DNA of 64,000 bases from Solea solea. Its lineage: Eukaryota > Chordata > Actinopteri > Pleuronectiformes > Soleidae. The notes beneath the pieces are model-generated. The model had not been told where the DNA came from, searched no databases, and saw only the letters and a list, made by a program, of their open reading frames with translations. The DNA lies in contig NC_081142.1 in assembly GCF_958295425.1 (NCBI RefSeq), forward strand, positions 11,642,324 to 11,706,323, given 5' to 3'. Below are positions 25,361 through 39,443 of the stretch, in pieces (within the stretch, counting starts at the first letter, position 1; each line of letters begins with the position of its first letter). A program made the position numbers and the translations under genes.

Positions 25361-27728
25361 GTCTCAAATAAACCTGTGATGAACTGTCGTCAGCTGCTTA
25401 GCGGGCATTAATAGCCTCCACAGGACGGTTGTGTTTTGTAGATGTTTGCTTTCTGAAGAACACTCTGTAATGGGAATTTTACCAGGGGTGTATCGGGTCA
25501 TGGCAGCCCCTAGCCACTGGCCATATGGCCACTATCAAACCAAAGCTAATGTGCCAGCTGTTGTGCTGTATAATTTGTTTTGCAGTGTCCAGATTTCTTG
25601 ATGGATGTGACCTAGTGGCTAGAATTTGGCAACAGTTTGACCTACAAATACCAACAGTTTTTTCACACTTCACAGATGCTTATAATTTTAGTCTGCGATG
25701 AAAATCACTTACACATTTGAGTCGTTTTTTTAATGGAGCAACAATCAATGGGTTGAACAAACTTTTCCACCTTTCCCAAGCGTAAAAAAAAAACTTTTCT
25801 GTGATATGTCAAGATTTTTCAGATTTTCTGTTTCCAGTCAGGGTTTTTTTTTTTTTTTTTATCCCTCGCAGGCTGATTGTAAGCCACCTATAGACCTAAA
25901 GAGTTCTGTAGCCATCTTTTTTTTTTTTACTTGAAGATCAGCTATTCTTAAAGCTGTGTGTGTTATCTATACCTGCCCTCGCTGAATCATCGCACCAGCC
26001 GTTGAAGCAGAGCCGTTTATTATAGAGTGAATTGCAGCCGGGAAGTATGCTGAGATACGGATAAATGCCTTTGGTTACGTTCCTGACAGGTTTCTTAGAG
26101 TAGTTAAATATTTGGAGCATTATATTGTGTCATTTAATTTCTTTCACATAGGGCTGTAACACCTGAAGTACATCATACTGTACTTTTTTTTTTTCTCTAT
26201 TTTTTGTTCTGTTTTGTTTAGTTTGTGCTTTGACTAACCCCGGCGTGTTGTGAATCACTACCTGTCACCGTGCTGCACCGTGTGTACATGCTTAAGTCCA
26301 CTGGTGGAGAACACGGGGGGTTTCTTTACATATGAAATGTAGCAGGGGAACTGCTCTGTCATGTTGCACAGGCTTCTGGGATCATGCTGTCTGTGTATAT
26401 GCTGAAAGGGAAAGGGGAAAAAAAAAAGGGGCTTTTCAGTCCAAGCATACAAACATTTATTAATCCTCCAATGCCAATGTTACAGCTGAAGTAAAGGGAT
26501 TTCATGGCACTGGATTTCTCTTCTTTTTTTTTTCTTCTTTTTTGGCAGTTTTGCTTTGCTTGACTGAGTGCACCATGAGGAGTAACACAGAGAATCAGAG
26601 AAAGACCATATTACTACATTTTTATGTAATACATGCAATGATCTCAACTCATTCCAGGGTCCTCGATCCATGTCTATATGCTGGGTGGTGTTCTTCTTCT
26701 AAAATCTGCACCTTAACACTAAATTATCTCTTTTTTTTCTTTATTTAATGAAAAAACATAATTTATTTGCCTGGTAATGTAGATGGAAATGAATGAAATT
26801 GCTAATATTCTACAATTAATTGTCTAATTACCTTCCATTCAGCCATACCTGAACATTATGGGCGTTGTATGGCAACACGAGTGCGTATTGACTCTCCCAC
26901 TTCACAACACGTGACACACACAGTGCTGCATCAAAGCGAGGGCAGGGTTAGGTAAGGCTGTGGCTGCTCCCTCATCATTCACAATCAACTGCGTGACATT
27001 TTTGTCCCCCTCGGAGACCTTGTGTCACCGCAACAAATTAGACGTTTGCATCTGTGCCTCTGCCCGCCGTTGCATCATTGCCATTAAACAGGGCCTGCGA
27101 GGACTGAGGGAATTGTGTATATTAAAACACAGCGGCACTATTGCACCAATGTTACAGCTCACACGAAGCAAAGGGCACAGCCTCTGTTTTGCTCTCTGTG
27201 CATGTTGCAAAGGATGATGGGGAGAGATAACCGAACATACAACAGGAGCCGCGGGTACACTGCACATGCAGAAAACCCCCCAAAAACCTGTGAGAATATT
27301 CATTTTCTGCACAGTGTTGAAAAGATATAATTCCAGGCATGGGTATTTTTGCAGCAGTGTTGTTCCACTAGTACAAATATTTATCACTACACAAATTGAC
27401 CAATGGCCAAATGGGTTTCTCACATAATCTCTGCCAAAAACAGTAATTATCAAGGTCATCTGGATTTGCCTGAATTACTAAAAGGGTCCATGTTTTCCTC
27501 AAGATACATTTGGCTCAGGTAACTGCCGAGCAGTTAAACCCTTCCTTTAAATAATCGACTTAACAAGATTAAATGGAATGAGTTGTGCCCTGTGGCTGTG
27601 CACTGATTATGGAACGAAGCTGAAATAATAATAACAACAGCAGCATCTGTGACGTCCTGAACTATAACCACTGGTCTGCTGCTCCTGGTCCTCAGCGTTC
27701 TGTTTTACTGTACCGCTGGTCCTCATCT

Positions 27729-27747
27729 GCACACACACACACACACT
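27729..27747. repeat. (CA)n microsatellite
   Basis: About nine uninterrupted CA units lie within unique intron sequence. Confidence 0.85.
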
Positions 27748-29502
27748 CGTACACTGACCTATTTACTGTCTATCCTGACCGCTATCACGTGTCGCACGGA
27801 GGAATGAGAGATGGTATCGGGACCAACCTGCCCTTTTACCACATCACACGATTACCCGCCTCCACCACTGTCGCTCTTTTCCTCCCTCTCTGTTAATTAA
27901 GATTGTAGATGTGATAATGTATTAAATATGCACAGCACCTCTCATCTAAGAATATCATGTCACACCAAGGAGGGGCAGCAGAGGCACACTCCCCCCCCCC
28001 CTCACCCACATTGGCTCGCATGGGTATTGCTAATGTGTTTCGAGCTATCATCATTGAAAACAGAAAACTGTAGGCAAAGGTGTTGAGCTCAGATATTTAT
28101 TCAACTGCATCCCGCTGAGGTATTGCGCTCGCAATCAGTTTCCCTGAATCCTTCATTAAATGTGCCACCGAGTACATCACAGGGTTAAAAAAAAAAAAAA
28201 AGAAAAATGAGGCATAATCCTGTACGTGATGAAAGTTCTTTTGACATTAATATGGAACAGAGCAGATTCACCAAACTCATCGCCCACGCCCACCGAGAGA
28301 GTCGGTGTGGGTACGGTTTCTCAGCAAGAAGCGAAATAGAGGTTTGAAACCTCTTGGTTGTTGCTCCTCTCTTTGATGTCAGGGCAGAGATAGAGTATAA
28401 TTACAGGCTGCAGAATGAAAAACCCCCGAGCCGAACAGTTAGTCAGTTTATTCATAATGCGCTGTGATTCTGTCACTGTCATTAATTGCTGGTTGCGTTT
28501 AAAATAGATATCGGCGCAACAGCGCAGTCCTGTGACGAACACGCTACCAAGTCCACACCCTCTCAATGGTATGTCTCGTTCCACTGTGTGGACATCGTGC
28601 TTAAACAATTTCCTGTATAACCTGATGTTAACTTCACCATTTTATTGACACATAGCGGCACTTGTATGGCGGCGTTTACTGCCAAAGAATGAAAGTGGAT
28701 GTTGCTGTGAGTTCTCTATTATAGGCTGTAAAAGTAATTACAATGCACGATACAAAGCATTCTCCTAAGCTCGCAGACATTTTAGTATATTAAGGATACA
28801 CCCACTGGTGTTCAGGCTTTATTTCTTAACACCAGCATTAAATGATTATTGTAGCTTATAAAGTGAGTTTCTTTGGTGTAATCCAAAAAGTCTCAAATCA
28901 ACCCAACAGTTCTGTCTGTCATTATGTAACATATCTGCAGTTCATGCATTTTAAGTGTTTTTGCAAGGACCCATTTGGTGAATCTATTTTAATAGACAGT
29001 GGTGGATGAAACACTTATCTTTCAATGGAGTGGAGAAAAAAAAAAAAAGCATTACCGCTCTGCAAAACTAACAATACATGAATGTACTATCAACAGAATT
29101 AACTTCATGTTTTGAATCCAAATAGAAAAGAAATGTCTCAGATTGTAAAGTGACAGTTAAATCAACCTTTTCTGGACACAGCCGCAAGATCATTTCCGTG
29201 CTGTACTTGTGTGCATTCACATCTATCGTGAGGCAAAGTTTTCTCCAAAGTTGACATTCTCAAACTCAAGTCAATAGAGGAAATGACGTGAGATTGCAGC
29301 GTCCACTGTGAGTGCAGCATGAGTCATTGATGCTGATGCTACAGCTCTTCGAGGTAAAGCTAATTACATCGATATAGACTCTTAGGATTGGTTTGTCAAG
29401 TCAGCAGAGTAACGGTCAGCTAAACGTTGTGTAGTAAAAATAAAAATAAAAAAGCACACTGTTTCTCTCTAACGACACTGTTGCTCTGTACAGTTGTGGC
29501 AC

Positions 29503-29775
29503 GGCTTGACGTCGACAGACAAGTCATGAGCACGACATTTAACACAAGAATCAAACCAAACAATGGCATTTAAAATGCATTTAAAAAGACTTAAAACATG
29601 AAAACATCAATCGCCAACATTTAGCAAGGAATTGTCTAAAATCTCTATATTTAATTGAGCCGAATCACAACCCGTTCAGCCGTATGTTGCAGCAGTTTTG
29701 CACAGTCGTGCTGTTGCGACCTCGCCCTCATTGAGGAGAGGGACTATAGATTAATGGAAAAGGATGTGCCTGGTA
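29503..29775. mobile_element. Local DNA-transposon family, copy 2 of 3
   Basis: The copy begins at ACGGCTTGACGTCGACAGAC, matching the GACGTCGACAGAC block near 48210. It continues with GAATCAAA..AAC, AAAAAGACTTA, CGCCAACATTTAGCAAGGA and GAGCCGAATCACAACCCGTTC. Its right end TAATGGAAAAGG at 29752-29763 is the inverse complement of CCTTTTCCATTA, close to the CTTTTCCATTA left end of the 48064 copy. It therefore lacks the left third of the element but keeps the right terminus. Confidence 0.65.
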
Positions 29776-31000
29776 CCCAAATGCTCAGGTCCCTCAGCCG
29801 TACCAATCCTGAAAACCTATTTAACTAAGCTAAATAAACTAAGCACAGTTTAGTTGTACTAAATGTAATTCCTTTAGTACAATCATCTTGTAAATGTTCT
29901 CATGATAATAATATATACTCTCAATTTTAGCTTGCTTCTAGGCTTCTGGTACTGCCACAGTTGAAGTGTTTTTGCTCAAAGGTCTGAGGTTATGAAGCCT
30001 TTTAATTTGACCCTTGGGGGTCCCGTAAAAATGTGCTCTATTAAAGTCCGCCATAGAAACATTATACATCAATGGATTTTTCCTTTTTTTCCTGTGAATG
30101 TCATTGTTTACTTCATTTTCAGATTTATAACCGCTTAAATTCCAGATTTTGTGAGTAAACAGGGGTTCACTTGAGTCGAGGAGTGTCAAAAATGTTGTTA
30201 TTATTTTAAGACACAAAAAATGCTTATGTATGAATTAATTTTTCCAATGTTTTTTCACTTCAGTCCTCACCATATACAACAAATATTCATATTTGAAATA
30301 TTCCTGTCAGGGGTAGATTTACAGTACAATAATACTAATAATAATAATAACTTCACCTCATGGAAAACAACCAAACATGACATTTTGAAAGGGTTTAAAA
30401 AAAATTAATAGAAATCAAATTGAAATGAAAAAAAAAACATTGCCTACTTTTGTTTCCACGGTGTATTAAAGACTTGAAGATAAAACAAATAAATATCAAA
30501 ATACATCACAAAATACACAAATAAATATTAATAAATATTTGCCAAATATTAAGCAATTTGCATCAACACAACACTCAACACAAAGATGTCCACAAATAAA
30601 ACACACAAAAAAATGTCTAGGTACCCAGAAGAGTTAAGTATTAAATACTGTATATATGTATTATGTCATGTATTGTAAACAGAAAAAAAAGCTCTGTTAT
30701 CTCAATGATGCAGGAGAGTCTTATGACTGAAGATAACTGTGATTCAACTGTGCATCAGTTGCACCTGGAGTCACGAATAATATATTAAAACAACTTGGCA
30801 TGCCAAGGATTTGGCAGTGAAACGGTGTGAGAGAATATGAGTGTGTCTAAAGGAACAGATTAACCATCATGGCCCCCGACATTTAGTTAGCCGCTAATCA
30901 CTGATGTGTATCTGAATCTCTCCATCTTTCGCACATAATATTAAATGCTGCGCTCCATTTTGTTTGCACATCCAGGCTCATATGTGTGCGTCAGTGAATG

Positions 31001-31030
31001 GTGTGCGTGCGTGTGTGTGTGTGTGTGTGC
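31001..31030. repeat. (TG)n microsatellite
   Basis: A GTGTGCGTGCGTGTGTG run, with two GC interruptions at its left side, spans about 30 bases. Confidence 0.85.
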
Positions 31031-32657
31031 AGTAATTTGACTCCTCATCACAGAAATAGCTGATATTAGCTATGGTTAATTAAAATGATAAGGACAAAGG
31101 TCAGCCACTCAGCTCTCACATCTCTCTTCTCTAGAGGGGGAATAGATACAACATGAGTGGAAAGTAACGTAGGCCTTTTTAATTTGGTCACGTAGGATGG
31201 TCTTTACAGGTAAAACATCCCAACATAAAGGTTGAATTCACTTTCTCACAGCCGTAATTTATTCACTCTTCATTTTGCTTCAACCGTCTTTGGCAAAAAG
31301 GCTTTTTTTTCCTTTTTTAATATCGTGGAAAGCTTGATTGCTCTCAGCGTGATGGTTCTGGACCTACTTTACCGTCAGTGAATGACAAATTCATTTTTCA
31401 TCTATTTGTAATTCAAAATGCATGTTTACTATTGCCCATCAAAATGAGCTTTGGATTATCGTAATGGACTTGTTGCAAAGCAGAAAATACGAAAGCTCAC
31501 CGAAATGTTCTTGCGTGCTACAATTATCCTCAATTTGCCGACGCAGTCTCTGCACTCTTATGTCCGTGGACAGCATTAGATTAACAGACAGGGCATATGT
31601 TGACAGAGCTATTCCTCCTCTAAGTATGTCGGTTGTTTTTGAATGCTCTTGCCTTATATTATCATATATTATTTGTGTCATAAGTAATACAAATGCAGTC
31701 ATGCAGTTCCTATGTGCCATAGATTGACTGACTGAAGAGAAATAAACATTGCAGAATGTGTCCTATTTCAGCTTTATCTGGTTATTGTGACCTAGTTTAT
31801 CGACTGGATCCAAAAACATGCATGACACATCACATGATCGTGTGTTTAACAATAGCAATTGTCTTTTCCCCTCTAACCACGTGGAAGTAAAGTTTGAACA
31901 GTGGTGATGATAATCATGTACATTTTTTATTGTCTACAATAAAAAAAACACTTCCTGTTGACCTCTTGCCATGACAAGTTCAGCATCTTGTACATTTCCA
32001 CATTGTCATTTAACCTGATAATCAAACCTAATGCCTCTGTTTTCTCTCTTCATTTTCTATTTGACATGTTGTTAAAACATGTGTATGACACTGTCAAACA
32101 GAACCACACTTTATTTATTTCCACTTACTAATCTGAGGAAATGGCTGTCACTGAGCAAAACAGCAGGTTTTTGTTTGTTTTAAATGTATTTTTAATGGCT
32201 TAAATGACAGGTGATTTGAGCAACTGTAATGAAGCCAGGCTAATTGAATAGTCACCATATTTACGCTGATGATTCCTTTATCCACAAAGGTTTAGTTATC
32301 AATCAACTCTGGATTCATTTCACATTCTCCACGTCACTTAAACTTTACTATTACCATTCATTTTCCCACTACACGTTGTCATCATGTGGGCACACCATGA
32401 AAAGAGTATTATAGGATAACGTACACAAATGTATTCTTTTTCTCCAAAACAATCATAGTCTCTTATTAAAATCATATTCTTACCTTTCCTAGTCACTGCT
32501 ACATATCTTATTTTTTAACAGTTGAAACAGACATACACTGGCGGGTGGAAGAATCCCAAATGAGGCTGAGACATATGATAAGAAGGATTTAGGACTACAC
32601 AATATTTTTTTGATGATACTTAACTTACAGAAATGTAACAACTATTTTGATCGAAGG

Positions 32658-32716
32658 GCCTTCCTGCATGTTCTCCAGTTTCCTCCCACAGTCCAAAAAC
32701 ACGCCGATTAGGTAAT
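32658..32716 (+). repeat. RTE/SINE-type repeat fragment
   Basis: CCTGCATGTTCTCCAGTTTCC followed by TCCCACAGTCCAAAAACACG matches the central section of the repeat copies at 45619, 46481 and 55276 (tgcatgttctcc...cctcccacagtccaaaaacatgc). Only this internal piece, about 60 bases, is present. Confidence 0.6.
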
Positions 32717-34159
32717 TAAACACCTTACCTTACCTAGTCCCGCCCTCATTTGCTTGAGGGTCGGGGGACGATGGTCACTTCCAGCACTTCCTGTTTCGAG
32801 CGCTGTGTGTGCATTTGGTTATTGAGTTATTGAATGATCAAGTCAATCATTTGGTACAATAATGGCAACAGTCTAAATTCAGAATTCTCCTCAGCCAGTG
32901 GTGTTAGCCCATGGCTTGTGGTGGTGGTGGTGGCGTCAAACAGACGTGGAAATCACAGCAGACACATGGGTCATTTGGGTTGTGTGTTCCACACACAGTC
33001 AGTCCTCGAGGCAATATTTATCATAGCACACAGCCCTCGTCAACAGTGGGATAGCTGTGAAACAGATTTGCTTTGGGGTGAAGCATTGACAGATGTCTCA
33101 GAGATACACTGGTCTTAATTGGGCAGATAAATATCACAGGCTGTGCTGTCCATGGCCCTGCAGCTCTGTTGCATACATCACCCTGAATGCACACTGACCA
33201 TTAGCAGTGGGGAGCTGCCCGCCTCTTTGATCCCCGATAGTCATCTGGTGCCCAAAGTGCAATTGAAGAGTCTGCTTCCTTGACTGATGCTATGTTGGGG
33301 AAACCAGTGGTCATCATTATGGCGAGACATGAACCGGTGCACGAAGGGTGTTTTATCAAAGTCTCCGAAAAACAGGCATTCAAGGAATTTAAAACGATCA
33401 TAGTCACTGATATTCGGTACGAACATCGTTATTTGAACAATCGGCACTCCAGAGTAAACAGGCAACCTCTGTTGACATCTGTATTCTGCAAAGTACATGC
33501 TCAGGGTTTTTAATCATGTGCAATTTATTGAATATTCATGACTTTGGCCTTTCCAAAGCCCTCACAGGGCACGAATCACCTACGTGTTGTGTGGTCCCAA
33601 TCTTCTCCTACCAGGCCAGGGGGGAGAGCGATGATAAATGAAAAAAAAAACAGTAGTGGGCACCGTCAGAGAATGAATGTAGCAGCTGACACATTCATTC
33701 TCTGCTCATGCGCACACCATAATTTTCTCTTTCCTTTTTTTTACACACGCATTCATGCACTTTGAGAATAATCACTAATCCTCTTCAGGACTTGAACCCT
33801 GAATTGTTTGGCAGCCAGCATTAGTGATCATGGACTTACAACGACTCAGCAGTGAGAGAAATAAATTGGGACAGAAAGAGATGAAGAGTGGAAGAGAGAT
33901 TTTGACAAATAAAAAAAAAAAAAACGTAAATTTAACTCTTATGTCATCAGACTATGAAGGTGAGACAAGAAAAGGAGAATATGTGTGCAGTTAATGGTTT
34001 AGTTGACGCAGGGACCCCAAAAGGTCGAGCAGATGGTTTCAGCGTCAGTGTCGAAACGGCCACAATGGCAATCAAATGGAAATAGAATATATTAAAATGA
34101 TTTTATCATAACTTACATAAAGATCCTTTAAAAAGGAATGGCAGTTGATGGCTTTAAAC

Positions 34160-35024
34160 TAGGGCTGATTAAAAAAAAAAAAAAAACAACAACTAATAAT
34201 TAACCTGACATTTTGAAGTGTGTTAATCTTGAATAATTGCAAATTCAAAGTTTGCTTTTCTTCTAATGACTTAATTAACGAGTAATCAGACAGTGTGCGT
34301 TTCAGACACCGTTGTTTAATTCTGTCTATCTTTTTGAAACACGGAACTACACATGGAACTGTGCGGTTTCAAAGAGACTCGGGCCTATCAAGTGCCGACC
34401 AGGTCATCTCAAAATAAAAGCTCAGCATGGATGACTGTCATCCCGTATGCAACAAGAACACATGTGTTAACATCACAACAAAAGAAAAATCCACCTGAGA
34501 GTGTCCTTCGAAATGCAGACGTTCACGTCTTTCACGATAAAGAACGAGAGAGAGAACGAAAGCACAGTCAGCTACGCAGGCAAGGTGTCCAAACGGAACT
34601 CGCCGGGCAGCTGCCGGCATATTACGGACACTCTCGGTGCCTAGAGTGGTTCATTTGCCGATTACTTTTCCACTCGTTGGCGATGTGGAAGAATTCCTCT
34701 TTAGCAATTAGTCACGCATGTGATTTTTCGACTTCCAGTCATTGTCAATAAATTGTGCCGCGACACCCAGGTAGTTGTCATATTGCATAAAAATATTGTC
34801 GTATCGCTGGTTCCCGTCGCTCAGCTTCTTCCCAACAATCCCTCACCGCTCTCCATCTTCAGCTACTATCTCTCAGTCTCTCCTATCTGACTGACTGCAG
34901 GCGCGGATAATTCCCGGCTTTCATTTCATTCCGTTGCGTGAACTGCGTTCAATTTTATTTTTGCGCGTTCATCTCGGCTGTATCGATCGCAGCGATTTCC
35001 CCGCGGTAACTTTGACAGCCCCTA
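34160..35024. mobile_element. hAT-like non-autonomous element, 865 bp
   Basis: The left end is TAGGGCTGATTAAA and the right end GACAGCCCCTA, so the termini are short imperfect inverted repeats (TAGGGCTG and TAGGGGCTG). An 8-bp imperfect target duplication flanks it: CTTTAAAC at 34152-34159 and CTTCAAAC at 35025-35032, differing at one base. The interior is GC-richer than its surroundings and holds a 132-codon open frame (34353-34751) without transposase motifs. The 8-bp duplication places it with hAT elements. Confidence 0.7.
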
Positions 35025-35351
35025 CTTCAAACGTCTTTGAGAGATGCAGATAATTTTTTTGCTCAGTGGGGACAACACGTGAACTCTGATCACATGCACT
35101 TATTCTGGCGGGATTCTGCACTCGTTCTGATAAAAGATGAGTGAAGATCGGAAATAGAGCAGGTCACTACCCCCACTGAGCCATTCTCTTTTCCTATGAC
35201 CGGGTGAAGTGAAGCTCTGTTAGCTGCCAAATGCTCTCTCCCCATTAATCATGATCTTGGTTCTGAAGTTTCAACTTTGACCTTTAGCACTGCATCAAGG
35301 CCCAGTGGCAGATGGAGACAGAGCTTTGTGTCCTCACATCAGATCATCCAT

Positions 35352-35402
35352 TACACACACACACACACACACACACGCGCGTATATATATACACATACAT
35401 AT
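35352..35402. repeat. Compound (CA)n (CG)n (TA)n microsatellite
   Basis: About 13 CA units run into a CGCGCG block, then TATATATATA and ACATACATATG. The alternating purine-pyrimidine order without a break suits Z-DNA formation. Confidence 0.85.
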
Positions 35403-35943
35403 GCACGCACACACAGGCAGAGAACTGGGATGCATACAGGATAGTCATTGTCATCTGGGCACGAGCTGATAGTTGCCCTCTGACATTCCCAGTGCTTTGT
35501 AATGCATAGACTATTTGAAACTGGCTTTGTGCGTATAGCTGTGCTTATCAAAGAGACTTAGTAACCACATAACTAATTGAAAAATCAGCGATCCTCCCTG
35601 CGACTGAGCGCAAGAGTGAACCACGCCGAGGAATATTGTGTCCTATCACAGAGGAAGATGCTGAGGCTGAAAGACACTGATTAGCATGAATAAATTAGAA
35701 ACAGTTTCAACAAGTGAGCCTTAGCTTATCTTTGAATTGCATGCCCAGTGCAGCTCTCTCATTGAAGATTTATTACCTCTCACAAGGTATTTCCAAAAGT
35801 TCATTTTAATCAATTGATTTCCCTTAATTCATGAATTACTCTGACGTGCACAAAATTGGTAATACGCTCTCCATAATCATGATTTCAGCATCATTAACCT
35901 CATTGGCACCATAATACGCAGTGGTCATGACATTTTGTTAAAG

Positions 35944-36012
35944 TATTATTATTATTATACTATATATTATATATATTATTATATACTATATATTATTATT
36001 ATTATTATATAG
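35944..36012. repeat. ATT/TA low-complexity tract
   Basis: ATTATTATTATTATAC, TATATATTATATATATT and a second ATTATTATTATTATA block form about 70 bases of pure A/T sequence with one or two C residues. Confidence 0.8.
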
Positions 36013-36255
36013 TTTTTTTTTATATAGTTATTTTTGTATAATTAGTTCACGACAGAAACTGTTTACAGTTTCTATTACATGTCTGTTAGAACCAAAGCTT
36101 GTTTTCAGCATGTTTGAAATTAAAAACACAAAACAAATGAATGGCACAATTTTCTGTAATTAATCGTAAAAAATAAACCTGAAGCTTATAACTCATGGAA
36201 TGAATGTAGAATCAACACAAAAAGTATATTTAAATTCAAAGACTGTTTTAATTAG

Positions 36256-36558
36256 TGCTGTCAAACGATTAGAATATTGAATGACATTAATGTCATTGTT
36301 AACTCGCGATTAATCGCAGTTAATCGCACATTTTTATCTATTCCAAATTTCCCTTGATTTCTTTTTGTCCCATTATTTTCTCTCATGTCGTCTGGGATTG
36401 GCACCAGTGATTTTTTCTTATCAACATAGAAAAGTGGATCCGGTCTAGCTAGATCTGGTGTGGTGTTGTAGTTTTTCTAACGTTACTAGTTACTAAAAAA
36501 AAAATACAAAGTTTGCCAGGCCAAAAAAGAGCCAAAAAAGAGTGTTTGACACCCCTGC
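36256..36558. mobile_element. Probable hAT-type repeat (GTGCTGTCAAACG end)
   Basis: The left end AGTGCTGTCAAACGATTAGA with GCGATTAATCGCAGTTAATC downstream matches a very common fish and vertebrate non-autonomous repeat. A plausible right end GTGTTTGACACCCCTG at 36543-36558 is the inverse of CAGGGGTGTCAAACAC, sharing TGTCAAAC with the left end. The two ends could instead belong to two different truncated elements. No target duplication was found. Confidence 0.5.
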
Positions 36559-37269
36559 TCTACGGGGTCAGTCGCCACTAGACGTAAACAAACAACGATA
36601 TCTGCGTACATTTTTTTAACAGGTTAAGTTATTTAAATGAATCGCCAAAATGACAGCTGTAGAAATGTTATTATTTGATTATCAGCCTGATCAACGTGCT
36701 CGTGTGCCACTGTAATAACCGACCAGCACTGAATTTGACCCGTGGGTAGGCTGCATACACTGCGTCAGAAACCGTGAACATTTAACTCGGACACAGTGAA
36801 AACTGTTTATGCTCCTGGCAATAGTTGTACATTGCCAAAAAAAAGAAAAAAAAACATTTCGGAGGCCCGAGGTAGAATTTTTACAACGTTTCCTCTTTGT
36901 TCAAGGCTGTCATCATCACCTTGTCAGTGCATTATTGTTGCTTCAATATTAGTGTCATAGCTGCTTCCATCACACACAGGAAGGCTGCCTTGAAGCAAAA
37001 AATAAAAAAAGGGAAAAAAAGGGAGCCACTGAAATGAATCTAGAGAAGAATATCACTGCAGGGTTACAGGTGAAGTAAGGGGAATAGACTGTAATGTAAA
37101 CATGTATGCCACATACATTTACAGCATAACAGTGACGTGTAACATATAGGTCACATCTGCACAAAAAAGGAAATCCACGTTGAAAGCAACAATTTGCAGT
37201 TGTTGTTTTTTTTTATTTGATATCTTAAAATCTGTATTTGCTCTGTTGCAGTAAAGTGTGTGCAGTTTC

Positions 37270-37289
37270 TTATATATATATATATATAT
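37270..37289. repeat. (TA)n microsatellite
   Basis: Ten TA units, preceded by TTTCT and followed by a C. Confidence 0.85.
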
Positions 37290-39423
37290 CACTAAACTGC
37301 ACTGTTCCCACACTGTCACTGTACCCTGAGGCAAATCCCTGCACTGCACTAATGGGGTAAATCAGTGGATTCATCATACATAATGATATCATTATGGAAT
37401 AATGTTGATCAGCTAATGTGCACTTGCTGGGTATCTATTTGCGTCTTTAGCAGGTTGGTATCTACTTCAACTAATCACATCTCTACTTATTTCCAACCTA
37501 CATATCGCTGTAGCCAGGAGGAGATCTAAAGATATGAAGAGATGCCAAAAACAGACAAGCAATAAGAGCTGATGAGGTTTTATGTCCACCCCCGTCTACT
37601 GCTGCTGGGCTCGGATATATGGGAAGAAAATGAAAACACTTTTTTTCTCTACCAAAAATTGTTATTACTTTTTATTATTGGCCCATGGATGTGTGTGTGT
37701 TTTTTCTGTGATGATATGAGAGTCCAGAAAGCGATATTGATAGAAAACTCATGTGCATACCCCCCATGTGTGTAAATAGACTTGGGATGTTACAATGAAG
37801 CGGCATAATGAACACTGATGATTAAGAGAAGTCAATGCTGAGTTTACTCTTTTGCTCTTTGTGAGTAACCCAAAATGTAATTTGGAAGTGCAGCGCATGA
37901 CAGGAAGTACACGGAGCAGTATCACGTCATTATCAGCCTCGATTGCATTCACAGATGAAGAAAAAGAAAAGTTTTGAATGACACACGGCACAAGAAACTA
38001 GCTGGACTAGCTGGAGTGATTAGAGAATGACAATATTCCCCAATCCAGCCGAGATGTTATAAAAGCATGGGTCAGAGTCTCTAAAACTTTGAGAGGGAGA
38101 TACAACTATTCATTTACTCAAGTCCTTAAAGTGACTGCATGTTCATAACACTGAGTTGAAGTGTGTCAGTGTTTCAGTTTTAAGATATTAATCAGTTAAA
38201 TGGTTTAACTGGTATTAGGCAGTATGTGACAAACTAACGCATTCAACTTGTATTAATGAATACAGCTTGGTGTTTTATTCTTTTTTTATTATAGTATTAC
38301 TACTAAGCAAAGGGAAGTGAACCAGGTTGTCACTAATCTTGAAACAAAAAGACAGTTGCAGCCCTCACTGTATTTGAGTAATGGTAAAATAGTCGCTAAT
38401 CAATACATTTGATGTGAGATTAACTGAAACATTTGTTGAGTCATATACTCAAAAAACAAATAAGATAGATGAATTGTTTAAAAAAAGAAAAAAGAAAAAC
38501 TTAATGTTACTATAATGACTTGTTTTTTTTGTCAAAGAAAGAAAAGAAAATAACCAGCCAGTAATGACTTGACTTCTTTACTTGAACTTTTTTCCGAGTT
38601 AAGCGCTACAAATGACCTGTAATCTCTTTTAGGAACATAATCTCTTACTGTTTATGTTTAGTTTCCGTGTCTGACACCTATTAAGTGACTGGAGGTTGGT
38701 TTTCTTTGTGCCTGCAGTGATGAAATGGAATAGAAAAGCTGTGGCAGAACTGACATGGTGAGGAGTTAATCACATTGTACGTGAAGGTATAATTTACAGA
38801 TATATTACGATCCATCATCTTTGACATCCTGCCGTTTAGAAAAGCTTGTAGTCGTAGCTTGTAGTAGTTTTTTTTTTTAGATCTCATTGAGATTTATTTT
38901 CCACAATTGGGAAAGTTGAAGTTGACAGCCTTCACATCAGTAAACATAGGCTATTAAGTGCAGTGATTTATGTAGTGTCTGGACACTAAATATGTATATG
39001 ATGATGATGGTGGACAAATGGAGGATTTTATTTATTTATTTTTTTAAAAAAGGAGAAGAAGCTGTAGCAGGAGGCCTCTTTCTCTCTCTTTTGTATGCGT
39101 CCCTCCCTCCCTCTAGTCTCTCCCTGACTCCTCCCCCAGCGCCCATGCTGCTGTTCATTACAAGTGGCCAGGCTTCCCTTCTGTGCTCTAATTGGGAAGC
39201 TGGATAGAAGTGGATTTAGTCAGTAATGGCTCCTGCAATTTAGCGGCACAAGTCATCCTGGAAAGGCCTGTCAGAATTCATACAAGAGCCCAGCTGTGTG
39301 CTTCCCCCTTTTTTGCAGCCCCCTCAAAGAAAATCCCAGCATTTTAATAGCACAGCTGTAAGCGTTTCTGTAATTCAAGGTGACGTCATTAGAGGTCTAT
39401 TTATTCACCCACGGTGTCAGGCG

Positions 39424-39443
39424 TGGGGGGGGGGTGGGGGTTG
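39424..39443 (+). repeat. G-rich run
   Basis: A run of about ten Gs, a T, then five Gs. It lies 170 bases before a (GGA)n tract at about 39612-39630. Both strand purine-rich tracts could be length-variable. Confidence 0.75.

Noticed and set aside
27025..27459. 144-codon minus-strand open frame
   Set aside because: Cysteine-rich but with no pattern I recognise, overlapped by equally long frames on the other strand. There is no supporting splice structure.
33201..33513. Overlapping open frames on both strands in a less AT-rich region
   Set aside because: Both translations are motif-free and lack splice context. The region may be conserved non-coding sequence, but I have no direct evidence for it.
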